64,000 bases of DNA from Zygnema cylindricum (Eukaryota; Streptophyta; Zygnematophyceae; Zygnematales; Zygnemataceae): NCBI GenBank assembly GCA_037447655.1, contig JBBHKE010002674.1, positions 1 through 64,000 on the forward strand, in the 5' to 3' direction. Below, in pieces: positions 22,564-33,977 of the stretch. Both the position numbers and the translations under genes were made by a program. Position 1 is the first letter of the stretch, and every line of letters begins with the position of its first letter. Under the pieces are notes generated by a model. It searched no databases and was not told where the DNA came from. It was given only the letters and a program-made list of their open reading frames with translations.

Positions 22564-25500
22564 GGTTATGGGCCCACCCTCTAGGGTACCAATATTTAAT
22601 GGAACTGGCTTCATATACTGGGAAAGTATGATGATAGGAGCTCTATGCGAAAAAAGGTTTTGGGGGATAGTGAGTGGACGATTGGGGCGTCCATCAAGTC
22701 TTGGAATTCCTCCAGGGTTTAAAGGAAGCAGATTCACCAGGAAAGAGGATTCACCTTCAACGGAGGAAACAAAGGAAGGAGAGGTGGTGGACAAAGGAAA
22801 GGAGAAGGAGGCGACCACACCAATAGCAACTGGTTTAGCATTCATGTCACCTATTCCGAGGAACGAGGAGAATGATACTGAAACCTGGGACTTCAACAAT
22901 ATGGCGGCAAAGCACTTCATCCTACGCCATCTCACTCAAGGACTTGCATGTCCTCATTTGCAGGTAGAGAGGGCATCCGATCTTTGGATGGCTCTCATAG
23001 AGATGTACCGAAGTGGTACGATTCAGCAACAACAGTTGGCTGATCAGAAAGTTAAGGAGTATGTATACAAAGGGGGAAAAATGTTGGATTTTTGCAATGA
23101 GCTTGCTACACTCTTCATGGAGCTAGAGAGTGCGGGTAAAGTTTTTAGTGAAAAAGAAAAAGTTAACTGTTTACTAATGAAGTTACCTGATGAGTTCGAG
23201 AACATAGTCAACCGTGTGCAGGACTTGCCGGACTCAAGGTGGATATGGAACTCAGTGGTAGGGATGATTCTCGTTCGAGAGAATACGATTGAGATCCGAA
23301 GGGGAGGAAAGAGTGGCCAAGCCTTGGCAACAGCGACCGATTGGAGGAACAAGGATTCGCGGAAACCAGTCAGAAACTATGGGGGTAGGGAGCGGGAAAA
23401 ACAGGTTGGCGAGTTCGAACCAAGGGCTCCCAAAGGTTTATGTCATTTTTGTAAGAAACCTGGGCACTATATGGCAGAGTGCACCAAGCTAACCGAGCTT
23501 CGGTTAAAGGAGGGGCAGACCGGTGGTACCCCGAGAGGAAAGAAAAAGGCCCTTGTCACACAGGTACTTGAGGCGGAATCCGAGGACGAGGACGATGAGC
23601 TCCTTTTGGATGAGGAGTTGGAGGCGAAAACTGAGGTTGAAATTCCACGAAGGCAGAAATGTGCTTACGGTGGATTGAAAGGTGAAGCAGGCTGGATTAT
23701 AGATTCAGGTGCCTCAATGCACATGTGTAAGGATAGACACCTGTTCACTAAGATAAGAAAGATTCCCACCGTAGAGATAGAGTACGGGGATGGGAGGATA
23801 GTCACCACTACTCTTGTAGGATCGGTAGATCTGAAAGTGTTAGTTGAAGGAAAGACATCCATATTAACATTCTCTGATGTATTGTTTATTCCGGAGCTGA
23901 ACAAAAACCTTATCTCTACATCAGTATTAGATGATAAGGGTTTTTTCACTAGCACTAGGGAAGGAGTCTTTACTGCTAGTTTTGAGGAGGATGTCTATTT
24001 CATTGCTGAGAAAGGTAGCCATGGGATGTTTAGGCTGATCTTAAGTAATGAAACGAAGAAACTTTATTATGCTGGTGTTCATGATATTATGATGTGGCAT
24101 AAGAGGCTTGGGCATGTGAATCTAGATAAGTTAAGAGAGATGAAAAAGATGGGAGTGGTGGAAGGGATTCAGTTCAGTGAGAGTGATGATATAAGTGATT
24201 GTAGTGGGTGTGCTCAAGGTAAAGCACACAGATTACCCTTTCCAAAAACAGCCACCTACAAGGGAGAAAAACTTCTAGATCTAGTACACACAGATATTTG
24301 GGGACCGGCTAGAGTGCCCTCACCGGGGGGGAAGAGATTTATGATGACTATAACTGATGATTGGTCTCGGTATTCCCGAGTATATTTTTTGAAAAACAAG
24401 TCAGAAGCTGAGGACTGTTTTAGACAATATAAAGCATGGAGCGAAAAACTCCATGAAACTCCAATCAAGAGAGTAAGGAGTGACAATGGTGGAGAGTATA
24501 CTTCTAACCAGTTTGAGGATTTTTTGAGGGAAGATGGGGTTCAACACCAAAAGACAGTGCCAGAAAATCCTGAACAGAATGGGTAGCTGAAAGGTTAAAT
24601 AGAACACTAAGTGATAGTGCTAGAAGTATGTTGTCGGATAAGAAGATAGGAAAAAGGTTTTGGGCAGAAGCAATGAACTGTGCTAATTACCTCAAAAATA
24701 GAGTTCTTACTTCAGCTATAAAAGATCAAACACCTTATGAGAGATGGACAGGCCGGAAACCAGACTTATCTCATTTAAAGGTTTTCGGCAGTCAAGTATT
24801 CAGTCTAGATACTGATCGGTCCAATTGGAAGCTAGATCCTAAAGGAAAACCGGGATACTTATTAGGATATGATGAGGATGTTAAAGGATATAGAGTTTAT
24901 GATCTAAAAAGAGAAGATATAATCTTAGTAAAGCATCTAGTAGTTATGGATGAAAGAAATTCTGTGGATCCCTTCAAATATACAAAGTCAGTAAAAATCA
25001 GATTTGAGTCAGAAAATTCTGATGACTTTGAGCTTCCTAACTATCCAGGTTTTAGAGACGATGACATTCTTGCAGGAACAAATCAGACCGAAAAGGACTC
25101 GGCTGTGGAAACTCCTGTGACAACTCTACTCGAAGCGGAAGACGTGGTGGAAATTGATTCGGAATCAAGGGACAGGGGAGAAGCCGAGTTTGTTCGAAAG
25201 AATCCACGAGAACCATCTATTCCGGCCTCAGATTTTGAGGGAGGGAGGAGAAGTAGCAAAAGACTGCAAGAAAAACAGGTTAATAACAAGGTAACTAAAC
25301 TATCTCATCAAGATGAACCTCAAACTTATCGAGAGGCGATGACTTGTCCAGAAAGAAACCGGTGGAAGACAGCCATCAATGAGGAGATGGCTTCAATCAT
25401 GGCAGCCGATACTTGGGAGCTGGTGGACTGTCCACCTAACCGAAAACCAATCGGTTGTAAGTGGGTTTTCAAACTGAAACTGAACCCAGATAACACAATC

Positions 25501-26901
25501 GAGCGCTACAAGGCCAGATTAGTGGCAAAGGGATTTACACAAAAGGAAGGAATTGACTACGAGGAAACCTTTGCCCCGGTGGTCAGATTTCCCTCCGTCC
25601 GCATACTTCTCAGTTTAGCAGCGGCGGAAGACATGGAAGTGCACCAGATGGACATCAAAACAGCCTTTTTGCATGGAGAATTAGAAGAGGAGATCTTCAT
25701 GCGACAACCCGAAGGGTTTGTGGAAGAAGGAGAGGAGAGTAAGGTATGCCGGCTGATTAAATCTCTTTATGGTTTGAAACAGGCGCCCCGACAGTGGAAT
25801 AAGAAGCTTGATGAGTTTCTTACCGGTCTAGGATATATTCGGATCAGCTCAGATCACTCAATCTATGTTTTCGAAGATGAGGAAGGTTTTATATTTATTG
25901 CAATTTATGTTGATGATTTGCTTGTTTTAAGTAAATCAATGGAAAAAATTAATAAACTGAAAACCGATCTTAAGGGGAGATTTGAAATGAAGGATATGGG
26001 GGAAGCAAAATATATTTTGGGAATTCAAGTAGAGAGAGACCGAAAAAGAAAAATTATAAGATTGACTCAAAAGGAAGCAATAGGAAACATGCTTGAAAAA
26101 TTTCAAATGGATAAAGCTAATAGTTGCACAACTCCAATGGAATTGAAGAAGGGAAGTGAGGGGAGTGAGGAAGAAGGAGTCATAGTCTTAGACGAGGAAT
26201 TATCTCCTGAAGAACAGAAGTTCATGCAGACTATTCCTTACAGGCAAGTAGTGGGAAGTCTAATCTACTTTATGAATTGTACCCGGCCGGATTTAGCTGC
26301 AGCTGTAGGAGTGCTGAGTAGAAGTCTAAATGCTCCCACTAAGAAGGATTGGGAGGCAGCTAAAAGAGTCCTTAGATACTTGGTAGGAACTAGAGATCTA
26401 TGGTTGCATTTGGGTGGGGAGAATACTGACATCACTACTTGGAGTGATGCCAGTTATGGTGATGCTCCGATGAGGAGATGTACTTCTGGATATGTATTAT
26501 ATGTGGGTGATGGGGCTTGCTGTTGGAGTAGCAAACAGCAAAAGGTTATTGCTCAGTCCACCATGGAGGCTGAGTATATGGCCTCTTGCTCTGCTGTAAA
26601 AGAATTGATGTGGGTCAAGTCTTTGCTTGGTGAGCTTGGTCACCTTAAGAGTGGTGTGCAGAAAATATTTTGTGATAATCAGGCAGCAATCGCTATTTCT
26701 GCCAATCCTAAACACCATTTTAAAGCCAAACACATGGACATCAGACTCAGCTTTGTTAGAGAGAATGTAGAAAACAAAATAATCAGTTTAGAGTACAGAC
26801 CAGATAGTGAGATGGTAGCAGATATGATGACCAAACCTGTGCCTTCCCCTAAACTAATTTTTTGCAGGGAGAAGTGTGGTCTGAAATTAAAGATTGACTA
26901 G
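22544..26901 (+). pseudogene. Copia-B gag-pol polyprotein, single-base break
   Basis: One reading frame of about 1450 residues is broken once. It opens MEVSEFQVMGPPSRVPIFNG at 22544 in the LTR. Domains in order: gag; zinc knuckle CHFCKKPGHYMAEC (about 23440-23481); aspartic protease WIIDSGASMHMC (Asp near 23702); integrase HHCC (WHKRLGHVN...CSGCAQGK, 24093-24222) and catalytic core (LVHTDIWGP near 24280, SDNGGEY near 24480); RT ([26 protein letters not shown] near 25906); RNase H (WSDASYGD, STMEAEYMAS, CDNQAA). One G is missing from a G-run at about 24580-24583, so TAG at 24584-24586 ends the first part inside the integrase NG-x-AER motif. The rest is open to TAG at 26899-26901. There is no separate pol frame, so Gag and Pol would come from one polyprotein. 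Confidence 0.93.
22564..22578 (+). other. Copia-B primer-binding site (internal tRNA-iMet)
   Basis: GGTTATGGGCCCACC begins at the first base after the LTR and lies inside the gag reading frame. It is identical to the Copia-C site. Confidence 0.88.
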
Positions 26902-26914
26902 AAAATAAGGGGAG
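26902..26914 (+). other. Copia-B polypurine tract
   Basis: AAAATAAGGGGAG lies between the pol stop codon and the 3' LTR. Confidence 0.85.
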
Positions 26915-27963
26915 TGTAGAAACTAATGGTTTTATTAGTATTTTCTAGGTCTGAAAAGAAATATAGAAGTCGAGGCAGTCTATCTCTAACTTCTCTCTCC
27001 AACTCTCAAACTTGTCGCAGTCACTGAGAAATTGGAGAGGAAGCTAGAGCCATGGCTACCTTGGCTATCCTGAGGTTTACGGGAATTTTATATTAGGGTT
27101 TATATATTTAATTAAATTGTATGTGCCGGCAACAGGATTTGATCCTTATACCTGTTGGCCGGCAGACACGAAGTAGCCGGTAGCCTTAGCCGTTTCATCT
27201 AGCGATAGTGTTACCTAGCATATAGTTTGATAATTATTTAGATATGTATACAAGCGATAAACCATTTAACTAGAATTAATTACGGGATACATAGATCCAG
27301 TAATATGTAATGTACGACTTACGGTACGGACATAAATCAGTACCGCGCATTTGTTTCGTAAATGAAACAAATACCGCGCATGTATTTATTACGGCTACGA
27401 TTAAAGCCGAATTTAATCTTACGGTCGGGATTAGCGCCGAGATCGCGGAGGAAGATTTCGGCGGTTTGTGGCCATCGCCACATCGGATGACGCGTGGCAA
27501 AATTCCGTTGGATTGTGGAAACTCCGGAGATTATGGCACCGAATCCGGATTTGACATGTGTCGACATTTTGGCCATGTCGTACAATGTCCGTACATAAAG
27601 TACACCGGCAGCTGTACTTTTGCGTACGGAACTCAATTCTGATTGGTTCCGTACATCAGTAGATAGAGTCTGTGAGAGAGATAGGACTTAGAAAAATTAG
27701 AAGATAGGACCCCCTCTCCCAGAGAGCTTCTGTACAAAAGGTCAACTTTGACCCTCCATAACTTACTGCTCAGGGGAGCAAATTCAGAGATTCTTTTTGC
27801 TATCGACTCAGGGGAGTCTTGTCTTCACAGGGGTGAAGTTGGTCAGAGTTTTTGTCTGCCAGGGTGGCAGTTATTTTTGCTTAAACACAAAGGGGTCAGG
27901 ATTATCCTAGAGGCTTCTTGGAAGCTGTCCACTCTGAGGACTTATGGAGGTCTCAGAGTTTCA
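26915..27963 (+). repeat. Copia-B 3' LTR
   Basis: Same length as the 5' LTR, with about 14 substitutions. Target duplication CAAGA follows. Confidence 0.97.
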
Positions 27964-28902
27964 CAAGATTTTGATGGTACCGTATTATTTCAACTAGTGG
28001 ATTGTGTTGTACTTCGAAGGCGGACGGCGTCCGCCGCTTTTTGATGGATCACACTATTTTGAGAATGTATGATCAAGTGGGCCGTAAGTATGTGACATCG
28101 GCTTGCTGCGTGGACTTATCGACAAGTGACTAAGCAAGTTGTCACTTATGACGCGGATTTTTGGATGCGTCGGTGTAAATATTTGAAGCATCAATGTTTT
28201 GTCTTATTTGAATTAATGATTTAGTGTTGATTAAAATAGTTATATTTTAGGTGATCAATGAGGATATCGACAGTTTAATTGTGTGTCTTTATGTGTCGTA
28301 TTTGCAGGCAAGTGTACGCTTACGATTGCTTGTCTTTCAGGTGTACGCTTACGATTAGTTTACTCTTACTAAAAGGTTATTATGCGTAAATAGGATTTAG
28401 TGACAGTAACGTAATTTATGACACTTAGTGATTATTTGACAGCTCACAAGTGTATATATAGGAATGAGCTTTGTTAGGAATGAATCATCAATGCTTAGCA
28501 TGAAAAGTAGGGACCGAAGATGTAGACTTTTAGGGTTGCCGATTAGGTCATGCATTTGAGTAATATGTTTATTGATATACTTTTGTTTATCTAATGTTTA
28601 GTGAGGTTGCACTCTTTTTGTTATTATTTATTTATGTTATTTTATGTTTGTTTGATATGCATTATTTATGCATTTGTCCTAGGGTTTGCTTATGTTGATT
28701 ATTCCATCAAACCTTAGATGTTGTCATAGGGTTTATTTATGTTGATTATTCCATGAAACCCTAAATGTTGTTTGTTGCGTCTGTGTACGCATATAGAGGA
28801 TGAATTTCATATGATTGTTCGTCGACCTATTTTTGCTTAGCTTCTTGCATGATAGTTTGGGTGGCTTCTGCGGTCTATTTTAGACCAAAGAACAACATCT
28901 TC

Positions 28903-31900
28903 TTGACGAGAATCTAGAGGAGAAGGAGATCCCTCGAAAACAGAAGTGTGCCCTTGGAGCCATTCGGGAAGCACCAGAGGAGGGATGGATCATCGACTCA
29001 GGTGCATCCATGCATATGTGTCGTGATAGGCACCTCTTCACTAAGCTAAGAAAGATCCCTACTGTGAAAATAGAGTATGGGGATGGGAGAGTAGTTACCA
29101 CAGATCTAGTGGGATCGGTAGATCTAAAAGTCTTAGTGGAGGGTAAGACCTCTATTCTCACCTTCTCAGATGTGCTCTACATTCCTCAGTTAAGTAAGAA
29201 TCTTGTGTCTACTTCTGAATTAGATGACAAGGATTTTGATACCTTCACTAAAAAGGGAGTCTTTACAGCTAAGTATGGAGATGAAGTCTACTTCACAGCT
29301 GATAAGGGTAGCCAAGGAATGTTTAGGCTTAACCTGAGTAATGAAAAGAAGAGTGCTTACTATGGTGGTGTTCCGAGCTTGATGATCTGGCATAAGCGTT
29401 TGGGACATGTGCATTTTGATAGACTGAGGGAAATGAAGAAGCTGGGTGTAGTAGAGGGCATTCAGTTTGGGGATAATGAGATGATGGATGACTGTAGTGG
29501 CTGTGCCCAAGGTAAGGCTCACAGACTTCCTTTTCCCAAAACTGCCACATATAGAGGTGAGAAAGTACTAGATCTGGTCCACACAGATATCTGGGGACCA
29601 GCAAGGGTGCCTTCGGTTGGGGGAAAGAGGTATATGTTGACAATTACCGATGATTGGTCCAGATATTCCAGAGTCTACTTCCTGAAAAAAAAGTCTGAAA
29701 CACCAAAATACTTTAAAGAATACAAAGTCTGGAGTGAGAAGTTGCACGGAACCCCCATTAAGAGAATAAGGAGTGATAATGGGGGAGAGTACACCTCTAA
29801 CCAGTTTGAGGATTCTTTGAGAGATGAGGGAGTTCATCATCAGAAAACAGTACCAAATAATCCAGAACAAATTGGGGTAGCTGAGAGGTTAAACCGGACT
29901 TTGGGAGATAGTGTGTGCTGCATGTTGGCAGATAAGAAAATAGGAAGAAGATTTTGGGCAAAGGCCATGAACTGTGCCAACTACATTAAGAATAGAGTCC
30001 TCACCACAGCTGTTAAAGGAATGACCCCTTATGGGAGATGGGTTGGAAAGAAACCGAATGTTTCTCACTTGAAAGTATTCGGTAGTCAAGTTTACAGTCT
30101 TGACACAGATAAGAAAAACTGGAAACTATATGCTAAAGGGAAACCGGGATATTTTGTGGGATATGATGAGGATGTCAAGGGATATAGAGTTTATGACTTA
30201 GCTAAACAAGATATCATTCTGGTAAAGCATCTAGTTGTCATGGATGAATGGAAGTCTTTTGATCCCTTCAAATACACTAAAAAAATCAGAATCAGCTTTG
30301 AGTCCGAGAGTGAGGAGGACTTAGATCTTCACAAAAGGGACACTAGTGAAAACATGATTGCAGATCCAGGGGAGATAAAAGATGGGGGGGGTATACCAGA
30401 ATCTCCCCTTATTCCTACGCCCTTTGAGGAGAGAGAGGAAGAGGAGTCAGAACCGGTTCCCATGGATAGGGGACCTGATGAGACAGTTCGGAGGAATCCA
30501 AGACTTCCCTCCATTCCAGCTTCGGACTTTGAGGGAGGACGGAGGAGCAGCAAAAGGCTTCAAAGAAAACAGGCTGCTAGCAAGGTAACAAAGCTTTCTC
30601 ATCCAGATGAGCCTCAGTCATACTCGAAGGCAATGGACAGTCCGGAGAAAGAAAGGTGGGTTAGAGCCATAAATGATGAGATGGCTTCAATCATGGAGGC
30701 AAATACTTGGGAGCTGGTGGATTGTCCACAAGATAGAGACCCATTAGGTGTAAATGGGTATTCAAACTAAAACTCAATCCAGATAACACCATTGAGAGAT
30801 TTAAGGCTCGGCTGGTAGCAAAAGGGTTCACTCAAAAAGAGGGGATAGATTATGAGGAGACCTTTGCTCCGGTAATTCGATTCCCATCTGTAAGGATTCT
30901 CCTTAGTCTAGCAGCAGCGGAAGACATGGAAATTCACCAGATGGATATCAAAATCGCCTTCCTCAACGGTGAACTAGAGGAAGAAATCTTCATGCGGCAA
31001 CCAGAAGGTTTTGTAGAGGAAGGAGAGGAAAGCAAAGTCGGCAGACTTATAAAGTCCTTATATGGACTAAAGCAGGCCCTCAGACAATGGAATAAGAAAC
31101 TAGATGAGTTTCTTACCAATCTGGGGTATATTCGGATCAGTTGTGACCATTCTATTTATATGTTTGAGGATGAGAATGGTGTGATTTTTATTGCAATTTA
31201 TGTGGATGATTTGCTGGTATTAAGTAAGTCTATGGAGAAGATAAATAGGATAAAAAAAGATCTGAGAAGTAGATTTGACATGAAGGATTTACGAGAGGCT
31301 AAATATATTATGGGAATTCAAATGGAAAGAAATAGGGAGAAGAGGATCATCAGACTTACACAGAAAGAGGCTATAGGAAATATGCTGGAGAATTTCCAGA
31401 TGGAGAATGCAAACAGTTGTACCACTCCCATGGACTTGAAGAAAGTAAAAGATGGAAGTGTAGAAGGAGGAGTGATAATGTTAGATGATCAGATGAGTCC
31501 AGAAGAGAGGCAGTTTATGAAGTCTATTCCTTACAGACAGGTTGTAGGAAGTTTGATTTACTTTATGAATTGTACTAGGCCTGACATAGCTGCAGCAGTT
31601 GGAGTCCTCAGTAGGAGTCTTAATGATCCTAGAAAGAGAGACTGGGAGGCAGCCAAGAGAGTAATGAGATACCTGGTGGGAACTAGGGATCTATGGTTGC
31701 ATTTGGGAGGGGAGCACACTGACATCACTACTTCGAGTGATGCCACTTATGGTGATGCACCTATGAGAAGATGCACTTCTAGGTATGTATTGTATGAGGG
31801 GGAAGGTGCTTGTTGTTGGAGCAGCAAGCAACAAAAGGTTGTTGCTCAGTCCACTATATAGGCTGAGTACATGGCCTCTTGTTCTGCTATGAAAGAGCTG

Positions 31901-32200
31901 ATGTGGGTGAAGTCCTTGTTGCAAGAATTGGGGTACATAAAGAAGGGAGTACATTAAGTGTTTTGTGACAATCAAGCTGCAATTGCAACTGCAGCCAATC
32001 CAAAACACCATTTCAAAGCTAAGCATATGGATATAAGATTGAGCTTTATGAGGGAAAAAGTGGAAAATAAAATTGTGAATTTGGTGTATAGGAGTGATGG
32101 GGAAATGGTGGCTGATATGATGACAAAGCCTGTGCCGTCTCCCAAGCTTAAGTATTGTAGAGAAAAATGTGGATTAAAAGAGAAATTAAAATTAGACTAG
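28903..32200 (+). pseudogene. Copia-C pol (protease to RNase H), broken
   Basis: The frame resumes after the solo LTR with LDENLEEKEIPRKQ. It covers protease WIIDSGASMHMC (about 28987), integrase (WHKRLGHVHFD, CSGCAQGK, LVHTDIWGP, SDNGGEY), RT (MDIKIAFLNGELEE, YVDDL near 31199) and RNase H. Breaks are a small deletion near 30747 (the start of CKWVFK is lost), a stop at 31859 (STI-stop-AEYM) and TAA at 31957. The motif NPEQNG reads NPEQIG. The stop codon at 32198-32200 lies directly before the polypurine tract. Confidence 0.9.
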
Positions 32201-32213
32201 AAAACAAGGGGAG
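32201..32213 (+). other. Copia-C polypurine tract
   Basis: AAAACAAGGGGAG abuts the 3' LTR, the same arrangement as in Copia-B. Confidence 0.85.
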
Positions 32214-33206
32214 TGTTGAAATCACTAGATTTAGGGGAGGTATTTTCTAGGTCTTAATTAAAATAAGAAGGAAAAGAAAAGCAGAGGCAGCTTGCCTCCA
32301 CCTTCTCTCTCTGACCCCCATATTTGTTGTAGTCACTGAAGGAGAGAGAGGGCGGTGGAGCCATGGCTGCCTTAGCTCCATAGGCAGGGCTTAAGAGTGA
32401 CCTAAGTCACTCTCAACCAAAAAGGTTGAGTCTAGCAGGACTCGAACCTCCGAGCGGTAGGGCGAGGCATAGCCGTCAACCCTTACCACTCTGTCATAGT
32501 AGTCCGTTAGCATACATAGGGTTCGATAGCTATTTAAACAATAGATAAACGACTAATCCGATTAACAGAATTACATATAGGATACATATAAACTAGTTGG
32601 GAAATTAAGCGCGCATGAAACAAATGTACCGGACATCTGTTTTGAACGGCTGGAAATTAAAGCCGACTTAGATCCGACTGCTCACATCATCGCCGAGATC
32701 CTGGAATGGTCGCTTTGGTGTTTTACGGATATAACATAACCTGGCGAAAAGTGGCAATATGTCATTGGGAAGTTGGAATCTCGGGGAGCGTGAGGACAAG
32801 TCCAGAGGAGACAGGCGTCCACTCCATGGCCTTGTCGTACACAGGCCGTACAGAAAGTACATTCGCCATGGTACTTTTCTATACTATACAGTCTTCTGAT
32901 TGGTCCCGTACTTCAGTAGATAGGGGTTGTGAGAGGGTTTGGGACTTAGTGGATTGAGGAGGTGCCTCTCTCCCAACAAGCTTGTATAAATATTGGCATC
33001 TTTGCCGCTTGATAATTAATCGCTTGGCAAGGCGTTTTCAGTGATTCTTTTTGCTGTGGACTGAAATGAGTCCAGACTGCACAGGGGTGCAGTCAAGTTA
33101 TCTATTTATCTGCTAGGGTAGCGGTTGCGCTCGTTGAAAATGGGTTAGTCAAAAACTACCTAGAGGCTTCCTTATTCTTGGTCCAAATGGAGGACACAAA
33201 ATTGCA
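32214..33206 (+). repeat. Copia-C 3' LTR
   Basis: 993 bp. Its antisense tRNA-like segment (32428-32503) has a consensus B box GGTTCGAGTCC (32438-32448) and A box TGACAGAGTGG (32486-32496), 37 bp apart. Confidence 0.93.
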
Positions 33207-33508
33207 GGAAACACTAGCAGCACGATCTTTATGCTCAACTTAGAATGCCCTCCAATCACCTCGAAAGAAACGCTGACAGGGAGCCACAGTCTCCTGTGCC
33301 CCGTTACCACCCTTACAACATGGTAAGACTTCGAGTGAAAGAGATTTTTTATTTTTGTTATTTTGTCTCTTTTATATTTCCTTCTCAATTTTTTTCTTTT
33401 AATCAAATCGATAAACATTTTTTTTTCTCAGTGAGAGTTAATATAATGGTTAATTTTTTGTTGGTTCGCAACAAATGTGGGACAAAAGAAGTAAAGGACA
33501 AAAGGGTA

Positions 33509-33680
33509 TCGCGACAACACCTGCTCCCCGTAAACATGTACCTCCGGATCCTGTTTTTTCCTCCATCACTTCGCGACAACACCTGTTCCCCGTAAACATG
33601 TACCCCCGGATCCTGTTTTTTCCTCCATCACTTCGCGACAACACCTGCTCCGCGTAAACATGTACCTCCGGATCCGGCCT
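33509..33680. repeat. 62-bp tandem repeat upstream of LINE L2
   Basis: About 2.7 copies start at 33509, 33571 and 33633. The unit contains TCGCGACAACACCTG, CCCCGTAAACATGTACC and GGATCCTGTTTTTTCCTCC. Its position before the LINE reading frame suggests a repeated LINE 5' UTR. Confidence 0.88.
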
Positions 33681-33977
33681 GCGGCAGGGCCAACCGCACA
33701 CGGGCAAAATCCTAGGTGCGACCTCCTTCCGTCCTTAAGCTCCTTCCCCTTCCATTCCACGGCAGAAACCCCTTTCCCCCCACTAATATTACACACACCT
33801 CAAACCCTAACGCCAAGAACACACACACACACGCTCACACACACATTACCGGAAAAAAAAGGTTCCGTCCCACTGCCATTTCCACCATCTATTTCCCATG
33901 GTTTCCTTTCCTCCTTCCCATTTCCCCCTTCCTCTACCTCTATCACCTCCCATGCTTCTCCCTCTCATTCAATAACC

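Larger units (their letters stand above)
21515..27963 (+). mobile_element. Copia-B LTR retrotransposon, young, nearly intact
   Basis: The two 1049-bp LTRs (21515-22563, 26915-27963) differ at about 14 positions by eye (about 1.3%). The target duplication CAAGA is perfect (21510-21514, 27964-27968). The ends are TGTAGAAAC...GTTTCA. Primer-binding site, polypurine tract and all Copia domains are present. It is the innermost and youngest layer of the nest. Confidence 0.97.
21123..28897. mobile_element. Family-D solo LTR (1.32 kb), split by Copia-B
   Basis: The pieces 21123-21514 and 27969-28897 together form a 1.32-kb unit that begins TGTTGTTTTTGG and ends CCAAAGAACAACA. It is flanked by the perfect 5-bp duplication TCTTC (21118-21122 and 28898-28902). 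It has no coding capacity and contains TATATATA at 28453-28460. The TG...CA ends, 5-bp duplication and promoter-like box fit a solo LTR left by recombination. Removing it restores continuity of the Copia-C gag region. Confidence 0.8.
19095..33206 (+). mobile_element. Copia-C LTR retrotransposon, defective, hosts nested insertions
   Basis: LTRs at 19095-20090 and 32214-33206 bound a Copia element whose own length, without the insertion at 21123-28897, is about 6.3 kb. Flanks GAAAA (19090-19094) and GGAAA (33207-33211) are a target duplication with one mismatch. Gag is broken early by a short deletion near 20135 and a stop at 20732-20734. Pol has a deletion near 30747 and stops at 31859-31861 and 31957-31959. 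Confidence 0.93.
18376..33345 (-). pseudogene. RLE-type LINE fragment L1, split by Copia-C
   Basis: Two minus-strand pieces, 18376-19094 and 33207-33345, join across Copia-C. They align with 34400-35240 of the plus-strand LINE. The right piece gives frame GAQETVAP...FFRGDWRAF...EHKDRAASVS (compare GARETMARC...GSWRALHAEHEDRVASAS). The left piece gives ECFLLDQDAFIKAFTTSPHFS and the RT start FQIDVSNTFNTVDRNVIYSEL. Stops and frameshifts are frequent, and the copy stops within the RT domain. It is the oldest layer of the nest. Confidence 0.85.

Noticed and set aside
21123-28897. A DNA transposon with TGTTGTTYTTTGG inverted ends
   Set aside because: The 5-bp duplication, TG...CA ends, TATA-like box and lack of coding sequence fit a solo LTR more simply. 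Not fully excluded.
33230-33330. An exon-like stretch with CAG acceptor and ATG|GTAAGA donor on the plus strand
   Set aside because: Read on the minus strand it continues LINE fragment L1 (GDWRAF...EHKDRAASVS) across the Copia-C insertion, so the plus-strand splice sites are chance.
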